Source: Chaunax sp. Z400 (lineage: Eukaryota; Chordata; Actinopteri; Lophiiformes; Chaunacidae). From it: a DNA stretch of 64,000 bases. The notes beneath the pieces were generated by a model that saw only the letters and a program-made list of their open reading frames with translations, did not search any database and was not told the origin of the DNA. Position 1 is the first letter of the stretch; each line of letters starts with the position of its first letter. Location of the stretch: assembly GCA_037577475.1 (NCBI GenBank), contig CM075201.1:11885501-11949500 (forward strand), read 5' to 3'. A program made the position numbers and the translations under genes. Of this stretch, positions 1-12,500 are shown one piece after another.

Positions 1-1229
1 TCTAACTTAGCAAATACATTCTATAAATATAAAATTCACAGTTATTGCTGCGGATAAACCCCTATTTTTTGCACAAGAGATAACATTTGTATCATATCAT
101 AGCAATCAGTTGTGAAGATAGTGTATTCAAAAGCATTTAAGCTGTTCTGAACAAATAAATATTCTGAGGGCAGATTTTGCGTATATAAACAAGTGATTTT
201 AGTATTTTGGATTTTTCTCCTGCTGCCTTCTGGCCCTTCTTGTTTAATTCTGCCCATTTCATTTGGTGCCTAGATTAGAGGTTTTCAGTGTATCTGACAT
301 AATAAGAGTTTCAGACTAATGCCACCCTTCTCAGTCCAAATGGTGCTACCAAGCTGCCAGCAGGACTCCTGAGCAGGGGGGGGGGGGATCTAGTATTAGG
401 CGTATCCATGCACAGAGCATTGCTCATTTTCTTTAAACGCCTTTTTCCCTGGCAGAAAAGGCAGACCGCTCTGTCATCCTCCTCCAAAAGCCCCTCATTA
501 GAAAATCTGCTGCAGACAAAGCTACTTGAGACAGCACAATGGTGACGCCCCACATGGTTATTTGAAAGAGCAGAAGAAATCCAGGTCATATGTTACTTTC
601 CTGAATCCCCTGTCCATAATTTTGACTCATGCACCGACCTACAGTACAAATCCTCTGTTTAGTTTCACCCATTATGTTTCAAATATTAAGCTAAGGGATG
701 GTGGGTCGATACATATTTTCTATGATAAAGATAATAGAGCAAATAAGCTGAATTAGCAAATATAAAAAGGTAAAAAGAAGAAAAAACAAGCATCTGTGAT
801 TTATTGGTGTATGATGATAATGATGAAGAAAGAAAAAGCTTCTTTGCCAATGTCTCATCACATGACGTCATCCTCTGTTGCTCATGGTGGTCCTCCTGGA
901 ATGGCTGCTGCTGCTGCTGATTAGGCTCAGAATAAGCCTTTCAAGTTTTTCTGTCCATGAATAAGCTTCCATGGTAACTGATGAGGCCTTGTCTGATGAC
1001 GCTGTCATGACTAGAGCGCTTTGCCCTGCTATCTCCTCTTTACTGTAACAACAACATCCCATCATGAGTCACACTGTGGTCACACAGCGTGAGCAGACAT
1101 ACCTGATTTAAAGTTAACAGTTAACCCAAAAGTGACCCATTCACTCATTTTTTCATTCATTCTTTCAGTGTTATCGGATTTCATAGTTTATTTGATCACT
1201 TCCTGTCATTTTTACTATAACTATATCAC
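1..1229. other. Left edge, no gene recognised
   Basis: There is an 11-12 G homopolymer at about 377-387 and a perfect CRE palindrome TGACGTCA at 863-870. A minus-strand frame at 868-1050 follows an acceptor-like TTGTTACAG and is described under findings. No recognised gene. Confidence 0.5.
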
Positions 1230-1661
1230 AGAGTTACTTGTTATTTAAAGTATTTCCAAATATGCCACTCCCTCCTCCACTCAAATATTGTGCTTTTTAC
1301 TCCTCTACATCTGACTCATTGAATTCTACAGATAATAATTCAACAAATAAATTATAGGTGACGATAATAGAAGAACAGTGGTGGGAAATTCACAAGCTAG
1401 CTAGCAGCCTGCTTTGTAAACACTCTGCAACACGTCAATGCATCAATACTTCCTATTCATCATTATAATGTACATTATTCTGAAACGGCCGCTCTGCATA
1501 ATTAGTACTTTAGTTTTGGTACTTAAAAAAAATAGTTTTAGTGCTTTTACTTTAAGATTCTGAATGCATGACGATGACTTGTATTTGTACAATGCAGTAT
1601 TTCTACACTGTGGTATTTACTTTTATGTATTTACTCAGATCTGAGTACTTCTTCAGCCACC
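1230..1661 (+). mobile_element. MITE-like 'AGTACTT' repeat, near full-length
   Basis: It contains CAAATATTGTGCTTTTTACTC, ATACTTCCTATTCATC and CTGAATGCATGACGATGACT. It ends CTACACTGTGGTATTTACTT, then CTGAGTACTTCTTCAGCCAC. This is the order of motifs in an abundant percomorph non-autonomous DNA element. The left border is blurred by divergence. Confidence 0.7.
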
Positions 1662-1687
1662 GACAGATGTTGAGATATGGACAAACA

Positions 1688-1693
1688 TTTATT
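1688..1693 (-). terminator. Candidate poly(A) signal for the minus-strand exon
   Basis: AATAAA on the minus strand, 28 nt after the TGA of the candidate exon and about 30 bp from the end of the neighbouring MITE. Confidence 0.3.
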
Positions 1694-1721
1694 GTCTCCT
1701 GAAGAGCACAGGAGCTCAAAG

Positions 1722-2094
1722 TCACCTTGAAACCTCAGCCTGCTCAAATGTTGTCATGTCGTTTGCGTTGCTTCCCTTCAGCGAGTGTTTCATTCCGTCC
1801 TCCAGGTCGGTCCAGCATACAAGTGCGTCTCCGAGCAGCTGGGTTACAAGGGACTTTTTCAAGGTCATGTTGACAGTCAGTGTTGAGGAGGGCGACAGCA
1901 CGTCTCCTTCTTTTCCTGCACTCTGATTTAGCAGCTGGCCAGGAGATCTAAACTGACGGCTTTCCAGTTTCAAGCCTATTCTCTGGACTACTGCGGCTGC
2001 AGTGGCTGCAGAATGCTGAAGCAGGTTATTAGAGGGGCAGTGATGGATGAATTTGGACTGCTGAGATGAAGGCTTTCTCGCCGCATCATCATCA
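1722..2094 (-). CDS. Possible terminal coding exon of an unrecognised gene
   Basis: About 124 codons are open on the minus strand from an acceptor-like GATGACAG (AG at 2096-2095) to a TGA at 1724-1722. An AATAAA (1693-1688) follows 28 nt later and then a GT-rich stretch. The predicted peptide starts SDDDAARKPSSQQSKF, includes LSPSSTLTVNMTLKKSLVTQ and ends FEQAEVSR. Composition looks coding (even codon use, acidic start, Ser-rich middle), but I recognise no family. If real, its upstream exons should lie at 2.1-6 kb, transcribed away from dcx; I could not identify any. In human the neighbour on this side is ALG13, but the peptide does not resemble it. It could be a chance frame or a lncRNA exon. 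Confidence 0.3.
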
Positions 2095-5000
2095 CTGTCA
2101 TCATTTCACGATTTCAGCTCCAACAAAAAAGGGCGACACTGCGATTAGCAAACAGGGTTATGAAGATGGTAGTGTTTGGCTACTAATATTTAGGGAGTCG
2201 TCTTGGTTTAAGAATAGTAGGTGGGACCATCGTAGTTGTTACTTTGATGTGGGCAAAACCAGATGGAGTCACGTGTGTCAGTACAAGAATAAATGAAGAC
2301 TTCATTTGGTGCCACAGTGACATTAGGACACAGAAAAATCTAATATAGGCGTCACTACTTTACACAATGACAGACATATTTATGAGAGAGTCCAGTGTTT
2401 TGTGTTCTATAAGGCCCCACTTGGCTTCACCGTCACTCTGCTGCCCCACTGAGTTCCTGGATGTCCACCTGTCTCTCAGTGGCTCAAACACTCTGGGCCT
2501 GTCTGCCAGCTTGTGGACATCTGTTTACTTCCTCCTCCTTCAGTTGTCATGGTTGCATCCCCCCCCCCCACACACACACCCATACTATCCCAATCAGACC
2601 CCTCCCCTCGCCGGACAGCCTTCTCCACCCCTCTCTCGTGTTTCCCCAAGACGCCAGCTGTGAACCACTTATGCTTATCCTGCAGTCCACCTCATTCAAC
2701 CCTGTCATATCTCCAGCCAGCAGAGCACTCCTTCGGAAATGTGGTCTGTTTGTACTGGTTTAAATATGCACAATGTGTATATGTCCATCAAGGTTTCGAA
2801 AAAAAACTAATTAGATCACTGGAATTGTGTACAAATAGGAGAGAGAAAGGCAAATAACATTTGGAAAATAACCATTGTTTCTGTTTATTATATAGTGGCC
2901 ACCAGAGTAAAACACAAATAATGATATGCTTGTACGTATGCTAGGTAGTTACTTTCTAAGGTTGATTTACATTTTATGATATTTATATTGTTTTAAAAAA
3001 AAATTCAAATCAGATATGAGCATGTCAGAAAGCTAACCATTATCTGTCATGTTATCATGACTTGAACTTGACATATTGCAGGGTACAGCAGATTCAATCT
3101 AAAGGTTTGGCATTAAATCCTAGTCATTACTAGGAAGGACAATATTAACTAAGTTGCCAAAGTCCTAATATGTTTGAGGCAGAATTTAATTAGCTTTATG
3201 TAGTCTGTTATTATGGGGTTCTTTATTTGAAAGTAATGATGCATGAAAGCATTGTCAATCTTCTTTAAAATGATCTAAAATAATTACTTCTTTTATTCGT
3301 TGACATGATTATTAAATGTTAAATATAATCTTTTCACATATTCAGATCATTAAGAGCCGTCCAGTCTGAAGACTCAATGTTTAAACATATGAATGGTGAG
3401 TTAGTTGGTGTATTTGGCCTGTGGTCCTGAGTTGGTTGTGCTTTCATGGGTGAGTACTTTTTTTTTTTTTTTTGCACCTCCACATTTCCATTCCATTCCA
3501 ACATTGGTTGAAATATGAGTATGAAGAAAGACGTTATGAAAAGTGAAACACTTTCAAACTATCATTCAGACTCTGTGTGACAGAATTATACATTTGGGAC
3601 CTTTATTTTCTTTAAATCCAAGTCAAAGAATCAGAGCAACACCTGAAACAGTGTTTTATGATCATTTCATGGCTGAAAAGGAAATATCATGACCTGCTTT
3701 GCAAAGCCACTGGGTACATGTTCAGTTTTGGCCTGAAACACTGTGTGACACAGCTCCCCACTGAGAGCCAAATTTCCAAATCTGCTCCTCATCCCATATG
3801 CCCCCAACCTAATAAACCACCCCCTGCATCGACACACTCTCTCCTGTCTGCTCTGACAGACTGCAGGCAGTGGACAGCAGCCCATGGGGAGCTCACTGAG
3901 GGAGGTGCGGAGCAGCCAGTGATCAGAGTGAATCAGAGTTATGCGTGACATTCAAAGGAGAGGCTCCAGAATGTGAGAACAGCTGAGTTTAAAAGTGAAG
4001 CTTTTCAGCCTGAGGGGAGAGGAATAGATGACAAAGGGAGTCCAGCCTGCTGTGAAAAGAGTCAACTCCTTTTGTTGGCTCTTTAACAAAAAGAGACCTG
4101 TTCTCCATTCAAAGCAGTGGGCTTGGCATCAAAGTAGATCAATTAACTAATGAACACGGTTGCCACGGTAAATCATCTTCGCACTCAGGTTCATGTCCTC
4201 ACAGCATGAACAGGTGAAATGTCACGTGTAACTATGTCAACAAGAAATAGAAAAGACATCTACTTCCAATCAATCCACAAGATCCAACTGGAGTTACAAA
4301 TATAGTTAAACAGCATTAGACCAAAGATGAACTCTATGGGACCTTATACATTGTATGATGCCCCAGTTTTGAGGCCTAGAAGTCATTACCTTTCAAGGAA
4401 TAACATAACAATGGAGCCCATTTGTTTGGCGATGTTACGTCTGTGTTTTTCTGGCCACATTCGAGCCTGTTGGGACTATCATGTGACACCTCTGAAGCTC
4501 TACATCTCACCTTTCTCTGATCCATGACACCTCCTATAGAGGCTCCACTAGCCTGACAGAGCTGTCGGTGAAACTGATATTGCTCTACAATAACTAGCAC
4601 AGAGCCCTTTTTATGTAAACCAGTTATATAGCCACAAGGTTGAGAACAGTTTACATCCCCCACCTTGTAATTTAATATGAATTCATGGCCAATGTGGGCT
4701 TTATAGTGACGAGGTGTTTCGGTTTCTTCGGCTTGGCAGTTTCTCTCTGTGTAACATTTGCAAGAAGAATCTGACAGACTTCTCCACACATCATTTTACT
4801 TCATTTATCAGGTAAAAATCGAGCACAGACATTTGTTCCCCCCAGGGATCGGTTGTCATTCCCATCACCAGATAGGCCTGTCTTATTATTCTTGGTATCA
4901 TTAAGTGTAAACATGTAAAAGTAGAATTCAAGAGTGAATAAAATAACTTTCCTTTGATATATTTCCCTCCGAAGCCGTGTGACATATTTTCAGACTACAG

Positions 5001-5959
5001 CGCATGAGTTCTGTCAGAAGCAAAGGTAAGAAAGTCATGTGTCTCATGTGTGAATGTGAGCAATCTGGATGTTAAGAGTTAAAATAGTAACAACAAAGTG
5101 ATCAGTAGACTCCTCCAACGCCATTGTCACTAAAACCTGAACAGTCAGAGAATAGTTTCCAGGGAATGTCAGTAATCATCGTACCCAGGCCACATTGTAG
5201 CACTCACCATGGTGATGACGACGTCCTTGTGCTTAGATTTAGCATATTAGTGGCTCCAGATCTATTTTTCATCTACAATTAATTTTATTTCCTTTCACAG
5301 ATACATGAAATCCTTTTGAATGACTGTGAATTTGTATTATCTCAGCTACATATTGGTGGCAGAGCTCTGCCGCTCTCTGTCACTGAAATGTCCGACCCTC
5401 CAGATATAGTCCTGAACCTCACAGGGTCCAAAGGAACAACATTAGTCAGCCATGCCTGAGTATTTCTAATTTGATTGGTCTATTGTTATTTTTCATGATA
5501 TTGGCATATGGCAAAATGAAAAAAGTTACTATCTCAGCGAAAAAGTCACAAAGTGAGGCAGAATCTGCATCCACCCTGTGTCCCAAGACCCACCCCAACA
5601 AAAAAGTCCATCAAAATCCACTGACACCTTTTCAGCATGTCTTGTGGAGAAACAAGCGTCCATACATGGACACAAAACACAAACCTAATATATATCCTGA
5701 AGCTTTATGTTCTCTCAACAAAGAGCCTCAAACTGGTTTGTCTCACTGATGGACATGGACACAATCAGAGAGCCACAGTCTTATTGGGTGATCAGAACCT
5801 ATCAGGAGCTGGAATGAAGGGATTCCTAAAAAAATAAAATAAATTCTAAAGAAGAATTTCACTTTCACCTATTAACAGAAAATACACACTCATAATAAGA
5901 TATCTTATCTTCAGCCTTTATTCTAATGCATAATCGCCTATTTCCTACCTTTGCTGAGG
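2095..5959. other. Region upstream of dcx, no gene recognised
   Basis: The longest open frame is 137 codons on the minus strand (4376-4789), with no recognised domain and no splice or poly(A) support. A run of C followed by CA repeats lies at about 2560-2580. No known repeat family was identified. Confidence 0.5.
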
Positions 5960-6171
5960 CTGATGTCAGCTCCACCCCAGCCCCACGCACATTGGGCGGG
6001 TCCGGGGCTCGTTGGCTTTAGGACCCAGTGGCTCTTCCATTGAGGCAGGCAGCGGCTCGGCTGAGGCAGACAAAGGCAAAAAGGAGAGACGGCGTGCCGG
6101 TATCCTGCAGCATCGACGCTCACATTCACACACACACACACGCTCCCTTCAGTCCGTGAGCTGCGACGCAG
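5960..6171 (+). promoter_or_regulatory. dcx: Probable dcx promoter and non-coding first exon
   Basis: This is a GC- and CpG-rich island in an otherwise AT-rich region. An inverted CCAAT box (ATTGG) overlaps a GC box (GGGCGGG) at about 5991-6000. The GC-rich stretch ends in a strong donor, CAG|GTGAGT, with the exon end at 6171. It holds a short CA repeat at about 6126-6142. The next acceptor downstream that fits is 9508-9509, which begins the exon carrying the dcx ATG. I infer a 5' non-coding exon of roughly 150 nt. The exact transcription start cannot be read from sequence, and other first exons upstream are possible. Confidence 0.5.
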
Positions 6172-9100
6172 GTGAGTTTTCTACCGGGTGGGATCATCCG
6201 CAGACTTTAGGCCTACTGATGAGAGGAGAAAATTAAAAATGTTTTTTTTTTTTTTTCATTATGGAAGTTTGGATGACAGGAGGTGTTTCTGTGCGGAGGA
6301 AATCATTTTAGGTTTAGATGCGTGTTTGAGCAGGTGGATTGAGAAAGAAGGTGTGAGCACACCCGACCCTTCCTCCTTAAAGAAAAACCCGCGGCTCAGA
6401 ACCATATGGCCTCGCTCCCATATCACACATGAAAAGTGTCGCATGATGAAACTTTTCTCCCGTTTGATTTAGAACTAGTTCTGTGCGTTTCTGGATTTAC
6501 GCTGTACCCGGATCAGCTATGATGAGGATGACTGGAGTCAATATGTGGTGCTGGTTTGTCAGGAGTGTGCAGTCATTGGTGTGCTGTGTGGGTGTCTCAG
6601 ACTGGAACACAGAACCAGTGAGAACATACCAGTGATACTTCACAATGTTGCTGCAGTGTTGGTTTGAATGCTCAGAGCAGCCTTTAATTTTGGAGATATT
6701 GATTGTGGCGGTGGTTTTATCCAGCTATTGATAAGTCTGTAGTGTATCAATCAACCGTGAAGAGAGACGATCACGATGCACAGCACAGCTGTGTGTCTGG
6801 TTCTTTGAATGTGTGTAAATCTGGAGTCATGCTTGGAGAATGAGCTGGCTGCTCCTCCAGCATGAGCTGTGATGATGATGTCACTCTGAAGGCAGGCATC
6901 CTGTCTGAGACAATGGACTGTCCTTTTTGATGCTCCGCTGGGGAAGGGTCACTGTTAGCTCTGCCCGTAAGTGTGTCAGATGGGCCTGAAACCTGGCCTT
7001 TGTCACAGCTGAGGAGCATCCATTCCACAGAGGGCCCACCCCCTATCAGCGTGCCTGTCATAAAACCCCAGTCAGCAGCACAGCCAGGAGTGGGCAGTGG
7101 ATTGGAGGGCCCGGCCACATGGATGCGGCGGCAGCATGTTCTCTTCTATCTAATAGCATCTGTTTGCCAGTGTGGTGCTCTATACAGTACTGTAAACTTA
7201 CATGCATTATACAGGGCTTTAAACCACCGGTTACTGAAGGATTGCAAACTGATAAAGGCTTTATGAGCAAAACCATTAGACACTGTTTCATTCATTAGAA
7301 TGAAAAGGTTGAAAGAGGCTCAAAGTAAATTGCACAGTTCTGCAATGTCACTATTGCACATGAAGACAATGCAATGTTAATGCTCGATTAATATATTCTG
7401 TGCAGCCCTAATATCATTCTACTCAAATAATTATGATGTTTAAATGTTTTCTACCTGTAACTAGAAGCCCTTCATTTTGAGGGTTAGTTTGAATGAAAAT
7501 ATATATAAGTGTATATTGAATATAAAATAAAAAATAATACGCAAAATTCAGACACTTCCATAACAAATGTCACACAGGGATGTCAGACAGGGTGTCTTTA
7601 TGGGTGTGTATTTGAAAGGTACAGTTCAAAGAGCTTTTGAGGACTAAATTGGTCATTTGGTCATCAGGTGGCAGGTTAATAGGAAGCAAATAGTCTTCAA
7701 ATAGAAAATCTTCCCGCCTGGTCAGCCCATCTCGGATAAGTGGCTATTTGATTATTGGCTGAAGAGATTTGCATCATTTCCAAGAAGCAGGATGAGCTGG
7801 GTCTCCTGTAACATTCAAATCTCCAAGAAACAGTGAAAAACAAGGTTAAACACAAGGTTAACATTTTCTTTCAAGCGATGAAAGCTTCAACTATAGCTTC
7901 GGTCACAGCATGGTGAAACCTGAGATCTCAGTAGAAAAGCACTGATAATGCTTAAACTCTGTTGCTGTAACACTTCAAAAGTTGTCCTACTACCCGAATT
8001 CTTCAACACGTTGACGTTTTGGTATCACAGATCCTTCACCTAATGCACTTTGATGGCACTGGATCATACAGCTGTACATACAAACAGCAGCAAAGGAGTC
8101 ATTCATTTCAGATGGCTAAACCAACAATCAACAGGTTACTAAATATTCAAGGATTTTAAATCACTACCCATGAACTCTATTAGTTGTTCATGTGCCAGTT
8201 ACTGATTCATCTCTGCTGGTGAGACACTGCTCACAAGTGCATGTAGGCGGAATGCAGAAGAAGAGGCAGAGATGTGCACCATGCTACAGTGGATGAAGCA
8301 AAATTATGCCACTATTGTATTAGGTTTATTGGCAAATATACTCCTTATAAGCTGTTTGCAATAACCAAATTACACAACAACAGTTTAAATAGCTCCGTTT
8401 TTTTTTACACATTCAACACAAAATGCTTCTTTACTGACTACTGCGTTCTCAAAATTATTCAAAGCCCTGAATGTTGTCCCTCATAATAGCACAGATTTGC
8501 AAATCAGATGTTGTCTGCAAACCTTCAAGGACTTACTTTAGCAGTAGTCCTAAGGTTTTTTTTTCAGTTAAGGCCTACATTTGCATAGAGAGGAGAGATG
8601 AGATTAATGCCGTGCACAAACAGGGAAAAGGACACAAAAAGACAGAGAGGGCACTGGAAGTTTCCCGAGATACAGTTGGAAGAAAAGCTCGCCATTTCAC
8701 GAGACAATGAGTTCTAGTCTTTAGGATATAATCATCATATAATGATATTCTATATACCATCAAATCATTGCTGGTTAGCCCATTAACATGTGCTAATCTA
8801 GTCAATCATAGTCTAATCTCTTTGTACAATCCTATTTTTGTATACTCAAATCTCTTTCTTTAGAATCACTGACTGTAACTTTCTGAGTATTTAATCGTGA
8901 CATTTAAAGGCAGTCCTTGTTAAAAAATGGACACTTCCTGGTGATTAGTATTTAGTGTAGAGCTTCACACTATTTGAAAAAGTAAAGGATTTTCTAGACT
9001 CATACTGCCCACAACAGTAGTTTAAGGACTTAAGCCTTAAGAGGTTATCTGGATTTGTTTGATAGTGCAGCTGATGTTCTTTGAAGTAGTCAGGATGTGT

Positions 9101-9509
9101 CACTGTTTGAGGCAAAGCTATCAATCACTACAGCCAAACATTTCTTAAATGAAAATGCATTGTCTCTGTTTTTTGTAGTACAAACTCATGGTGATAAACA
9201 GCAGTCGAGTTTGTTTTAGCAGAGCTCACCTCGTGTCATTGTTGTTCAGGCATCTTGGATGGGAAGAAGGGAACGAGTCATTTTTGGGTGACTCATGGCA
9301 AAAAATAACCTAATAATCCTGACATACCAGGGATTATACATTGTTTGCTTTTTAATTGATCTTTTCCCTAGATTTTAAAAGTGGTTGTTTGGTACATACT
9401 TTTGAAACAAGCCAAAAATAGTTAATGCATAATTATTATCATTATTACTATTATTGGAGAATATAACTTTGTGATACAGATGATGTATTATTTTCCCTTC
9501 TGTTCCTAG
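6172..9509 (+). other. dcx: dcx intron 1 (after the non-coding exon)
   Basis: No exon is recognised here. The stretch holds a short transposase-like relic (8590-8710, listed separately) and a pair of AP-1-like half-palindromes at about 9273-9296 (GAGTCAT, then TGACTCA), whose function is unknown. Confidence 0.5.
8590..8710 (+). mobile_element. Tc1/mariner transposase N-terminal relic
   Basis: An open frame reads HKQGKGHKKTERALEVS followed by RDTVGR. This matches the first helix-turn-helix of fish Tc1-like transposases (the pattern 'alHkqGkgykkIakaL.vs.sTVgr'). The frame stops soon after. No DDE catalytic region or clear terminal repeats were seen nearby, so this is a short decayed fragment inside dcx intron 1. 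The match is from recall of the family pattern, not a search. Confidence 0.5.
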
Positions 9510-9571
9510 ACTCTTCAGACCTGGTCAAAACCACCACACATCTGTCACATCTGTCACAACTTTCAGTCATC
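9510..9571 (+). other. dcx: dcx 5' UTR part of the first coding exon
   Basis: A pyrimidine-rich tract followed by CCTAG ends at 9509. The 62 nt between this acceptor and the ATG at 9572 are the untranslated leader part of the exon. The context CATCATGG around the ATG has G at +4. Confidence 0.7.
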
Positions 9572-12500
9572 ATGGAGCTAGACTTTGGACATTTTGATGA
9601 GCGAGACAAGACATCCCGTACCCCACGGGGCGGACGCACGAACGGACTTCCCAGCCCTACCCACAGCGCCCACTGCAGTTTCTACCGCACACGCACTCTG
9701 CAGGCCCTCACCAATGAGAAGAAAGCCAAAAAGGTGCGCTTCTACCGCAACGGAGACCGCTACTTCAAGGGCATCGTCTACGCTGTGGCCAATGACAGAT
9801 TTCGCACCTTTGACTCGCTCCTGGCTGACCTCACACGCTCACTTGCTGATCACATCAACTTACCACAGGGTGTCCGCTTCATCTTCACTATTGATGGCAT
9901 GCGCAAGATCTCAACCTTGGATGAGCTAGAGGAAGGTAAGCATATTTATACCAATGCATCTTTATGAGATAAGGGATCATTTGCGTCGTCAGATTCTTAG
10001 TTTCCCCGGTAGAGTTGCTGTAAGTGAGACATTATAGGCCACCATGTTAAAGTTGATCTGCGGTTTCAAGTCATTTCGTGTGCTGAGAAGATTTAGAGGC
10101 ATAACATTTCCAGTTCTGAGATTAGATGTCTTATCTTTTCAGTCTACTGTAGACTCCTGTGATCTCGATGACTTCTAATCTGAAGGGTTACTTTGGATAT
10201 GTTACATGGTCGACGTCTCTGAACTCTAAACTTAAGTTGATCTTAGTAGGACTCAGTGGTCTCAGATTTGAGTTATTATCTTTAGACTTTGGTTCATAAT
10301 GAGCTGTAATGTCAGCTCTCTGTGCCCAGCAGGATAATAAATGGTTCATTAACAGACGACATGCAATTCTTTAAAGAAAACTCCAGTCACTGCCAAACAT
10401 CTCCATCAGCTTCTACGCTAACAGTGGGGAGGAAATGCCATTAAAATGGCTCCTTTTTGTATTTTATATCCACAGATTCTGCAGAATAACCACGTTTCCT
10501 ACTCTCACCAATCAGTTTGCCAGAGCAGTGTAAATGACAGACAGCCTCATGAACAGCAACGCATCGTGTATTTGGCTTCAGAGGACTGATCAGAAGGGAT
10601 TTATGTGCTTGGAGACTCATGTTATACAAGTTGCCAAAGATGATTTGGAATCCTTTTTCAGTGAATGAATGAAGTCTTTGCTTGGCACCAGAAGGGATGA
10701 TCCATGCGTTGACCTGTCTGTGAAAACCTGTGAAACCTTTGTCTCACTGCAGCAACATAAAGCTTTTATACAGGAAGTAGGTAGGGTTGATATGAAGATA
10801 CAAAAGTAAAAGTTCTGTAACATCTATGTAGTATACTTGTTGAATTCTGTTTGTTGAATTCTGAATTCTGGGGCCAATCCCAGTCTGTTTCAGCCAACAA
10901 CCATCGACCTAGTGTTTCTCAAGAATTGCATGAGAAGACCCAGTTAAATGACCTGCCTTTGAGTTCTGGTCCTGAGGAATGAGGAAGGGAATTTAGGGTC
11001 AAGCTAGATGATAAACCGCAGCTTAATATGTTGGAAATGATCATCTCTGCTCCTTGAGCTGCTTGTAGGAGAGACAGGAGTGTGTGCTGTTCTTCCTGTG
11101 TATGTGTGGTGACTGCAGTAAAAGAAGGGGCAGCACAGTCAGCATTGTGGGTAGCGGGGGGGCATTTCATCGTGCTTCCTCTTGTGGGATGTAATTAATT
11201 GCTCAATGTCCTCTGCGCTGTGTAATCATGTTCTTTGTCTTTTGGCATAATTTCTCTACATTTGGTCTAATTGTTGCCTTCTGGATTCCCCTTCAGTCGA
11301 AATTTCTCTTTCTCTCAATCGCTCTCCCCCTGCTGCTTTTTGTCCTTACCCAGACTCCTCTCCCTGTCTGGGCAAGAACAGGAGCATCTGCTGTAAAAGA
11401 CTGCAGGTCCGCAAATGACAAGGAAAATGGAGGATTATGTTGAGGATCTACACAGAGGCTGTAGAATTTATTAGCTCCCTGAAAAAATAGTGCTTAGCCT
11501 CTATATGACTTAAGTCCCCCGTTAATTACCAACCAGGAAGTCTATCACTCTTATCAGGTTTCAGGAAGGATGGTTGTCATAATGTAGTCTAACAAAGCCA
11601 GGGATGCTTTAAAATCAAAACACAATGAATCTTTAATAAGTGAAAATGTGTCTCTGCTGTATTGCTGTGAGGCAGGTATCGTCGGCCTGAACTGTGTCTG
11701 TCGTCTCATGAGAGAAATTTAAACTCCCCTTTCTTTTTTCTTCAGCGCCATTGTGAGTTATGGCATATTAAGGAAGTCTCATATACATTAACGTTAAACT
11801 GTTAGCTTATTTCCGTCCTCGGGAGGAATTTGACTCATTACTTTAAACGACCAATGTTTTTTTCAAGCTACAAAAGCAACCCTTGAATCTCATTGGCCTC
11901 TAACCAACCAGAAACTGTAGCTTTGGTGTTATCAGATATCCATTCCTGAGACTCCTGCCGCTCACTTAATATGATGGGAATGATTGGCTTTTGGTTTGTG
12001 GTGATCCAAGGATCAAAAATAACATTTTGAAAAACCCAACAGCATCACGTCTCTCCAGAAACAATTATCTTGTTACTCAAAGTGTGGCTGGGATCAGTTT
12101 CTACTCTCCAAAACAAACGAAACCTACACCATGTGCAGTGTCTGCAGTTTACTTCGGCAAAGTGAAATGATTTTTCATTATGATGATGTTAAATCAGATT
12201 GATGTGAAGTGAAATCCAAGATGGTAATACATTTGAGGTTCAAATGTCTGCGTGGACACCTCTGGGGAATCTCAGGTGTCAAAGTCGATTTACTGAGTGC
12301 GTTACGACCCACTAACCCAGTTCTTTTTGCCGTCACAGGGGAAAGCTATGTTTGCGCCTCGGAGAACCTCTACAAGAAGGTTGACTACACAAAGAACGTC
12401 AACCCCAACTGGTCTGTGAACGTCAAGGCCTCAGCGAGCCAGAAGAACATGCAGTCCTTAGCTGCCAGGGCTGCCGGCGAGGCCAGAGAGGGCAAGGATT

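Noticed and set aside
1722..2094. Assignment of the minus-strand exon to alg13
   Set aside because: Position would fit human synteny, but the peptide shows no resemblance to ALG13 that I can recognise, so no gene name was given.
4376..4789. 137-codon minus-strand open frame
   Set aside because: No recognised domain, no splice or poly(A) context, and composition not clearly coding; treated as a chance frame.
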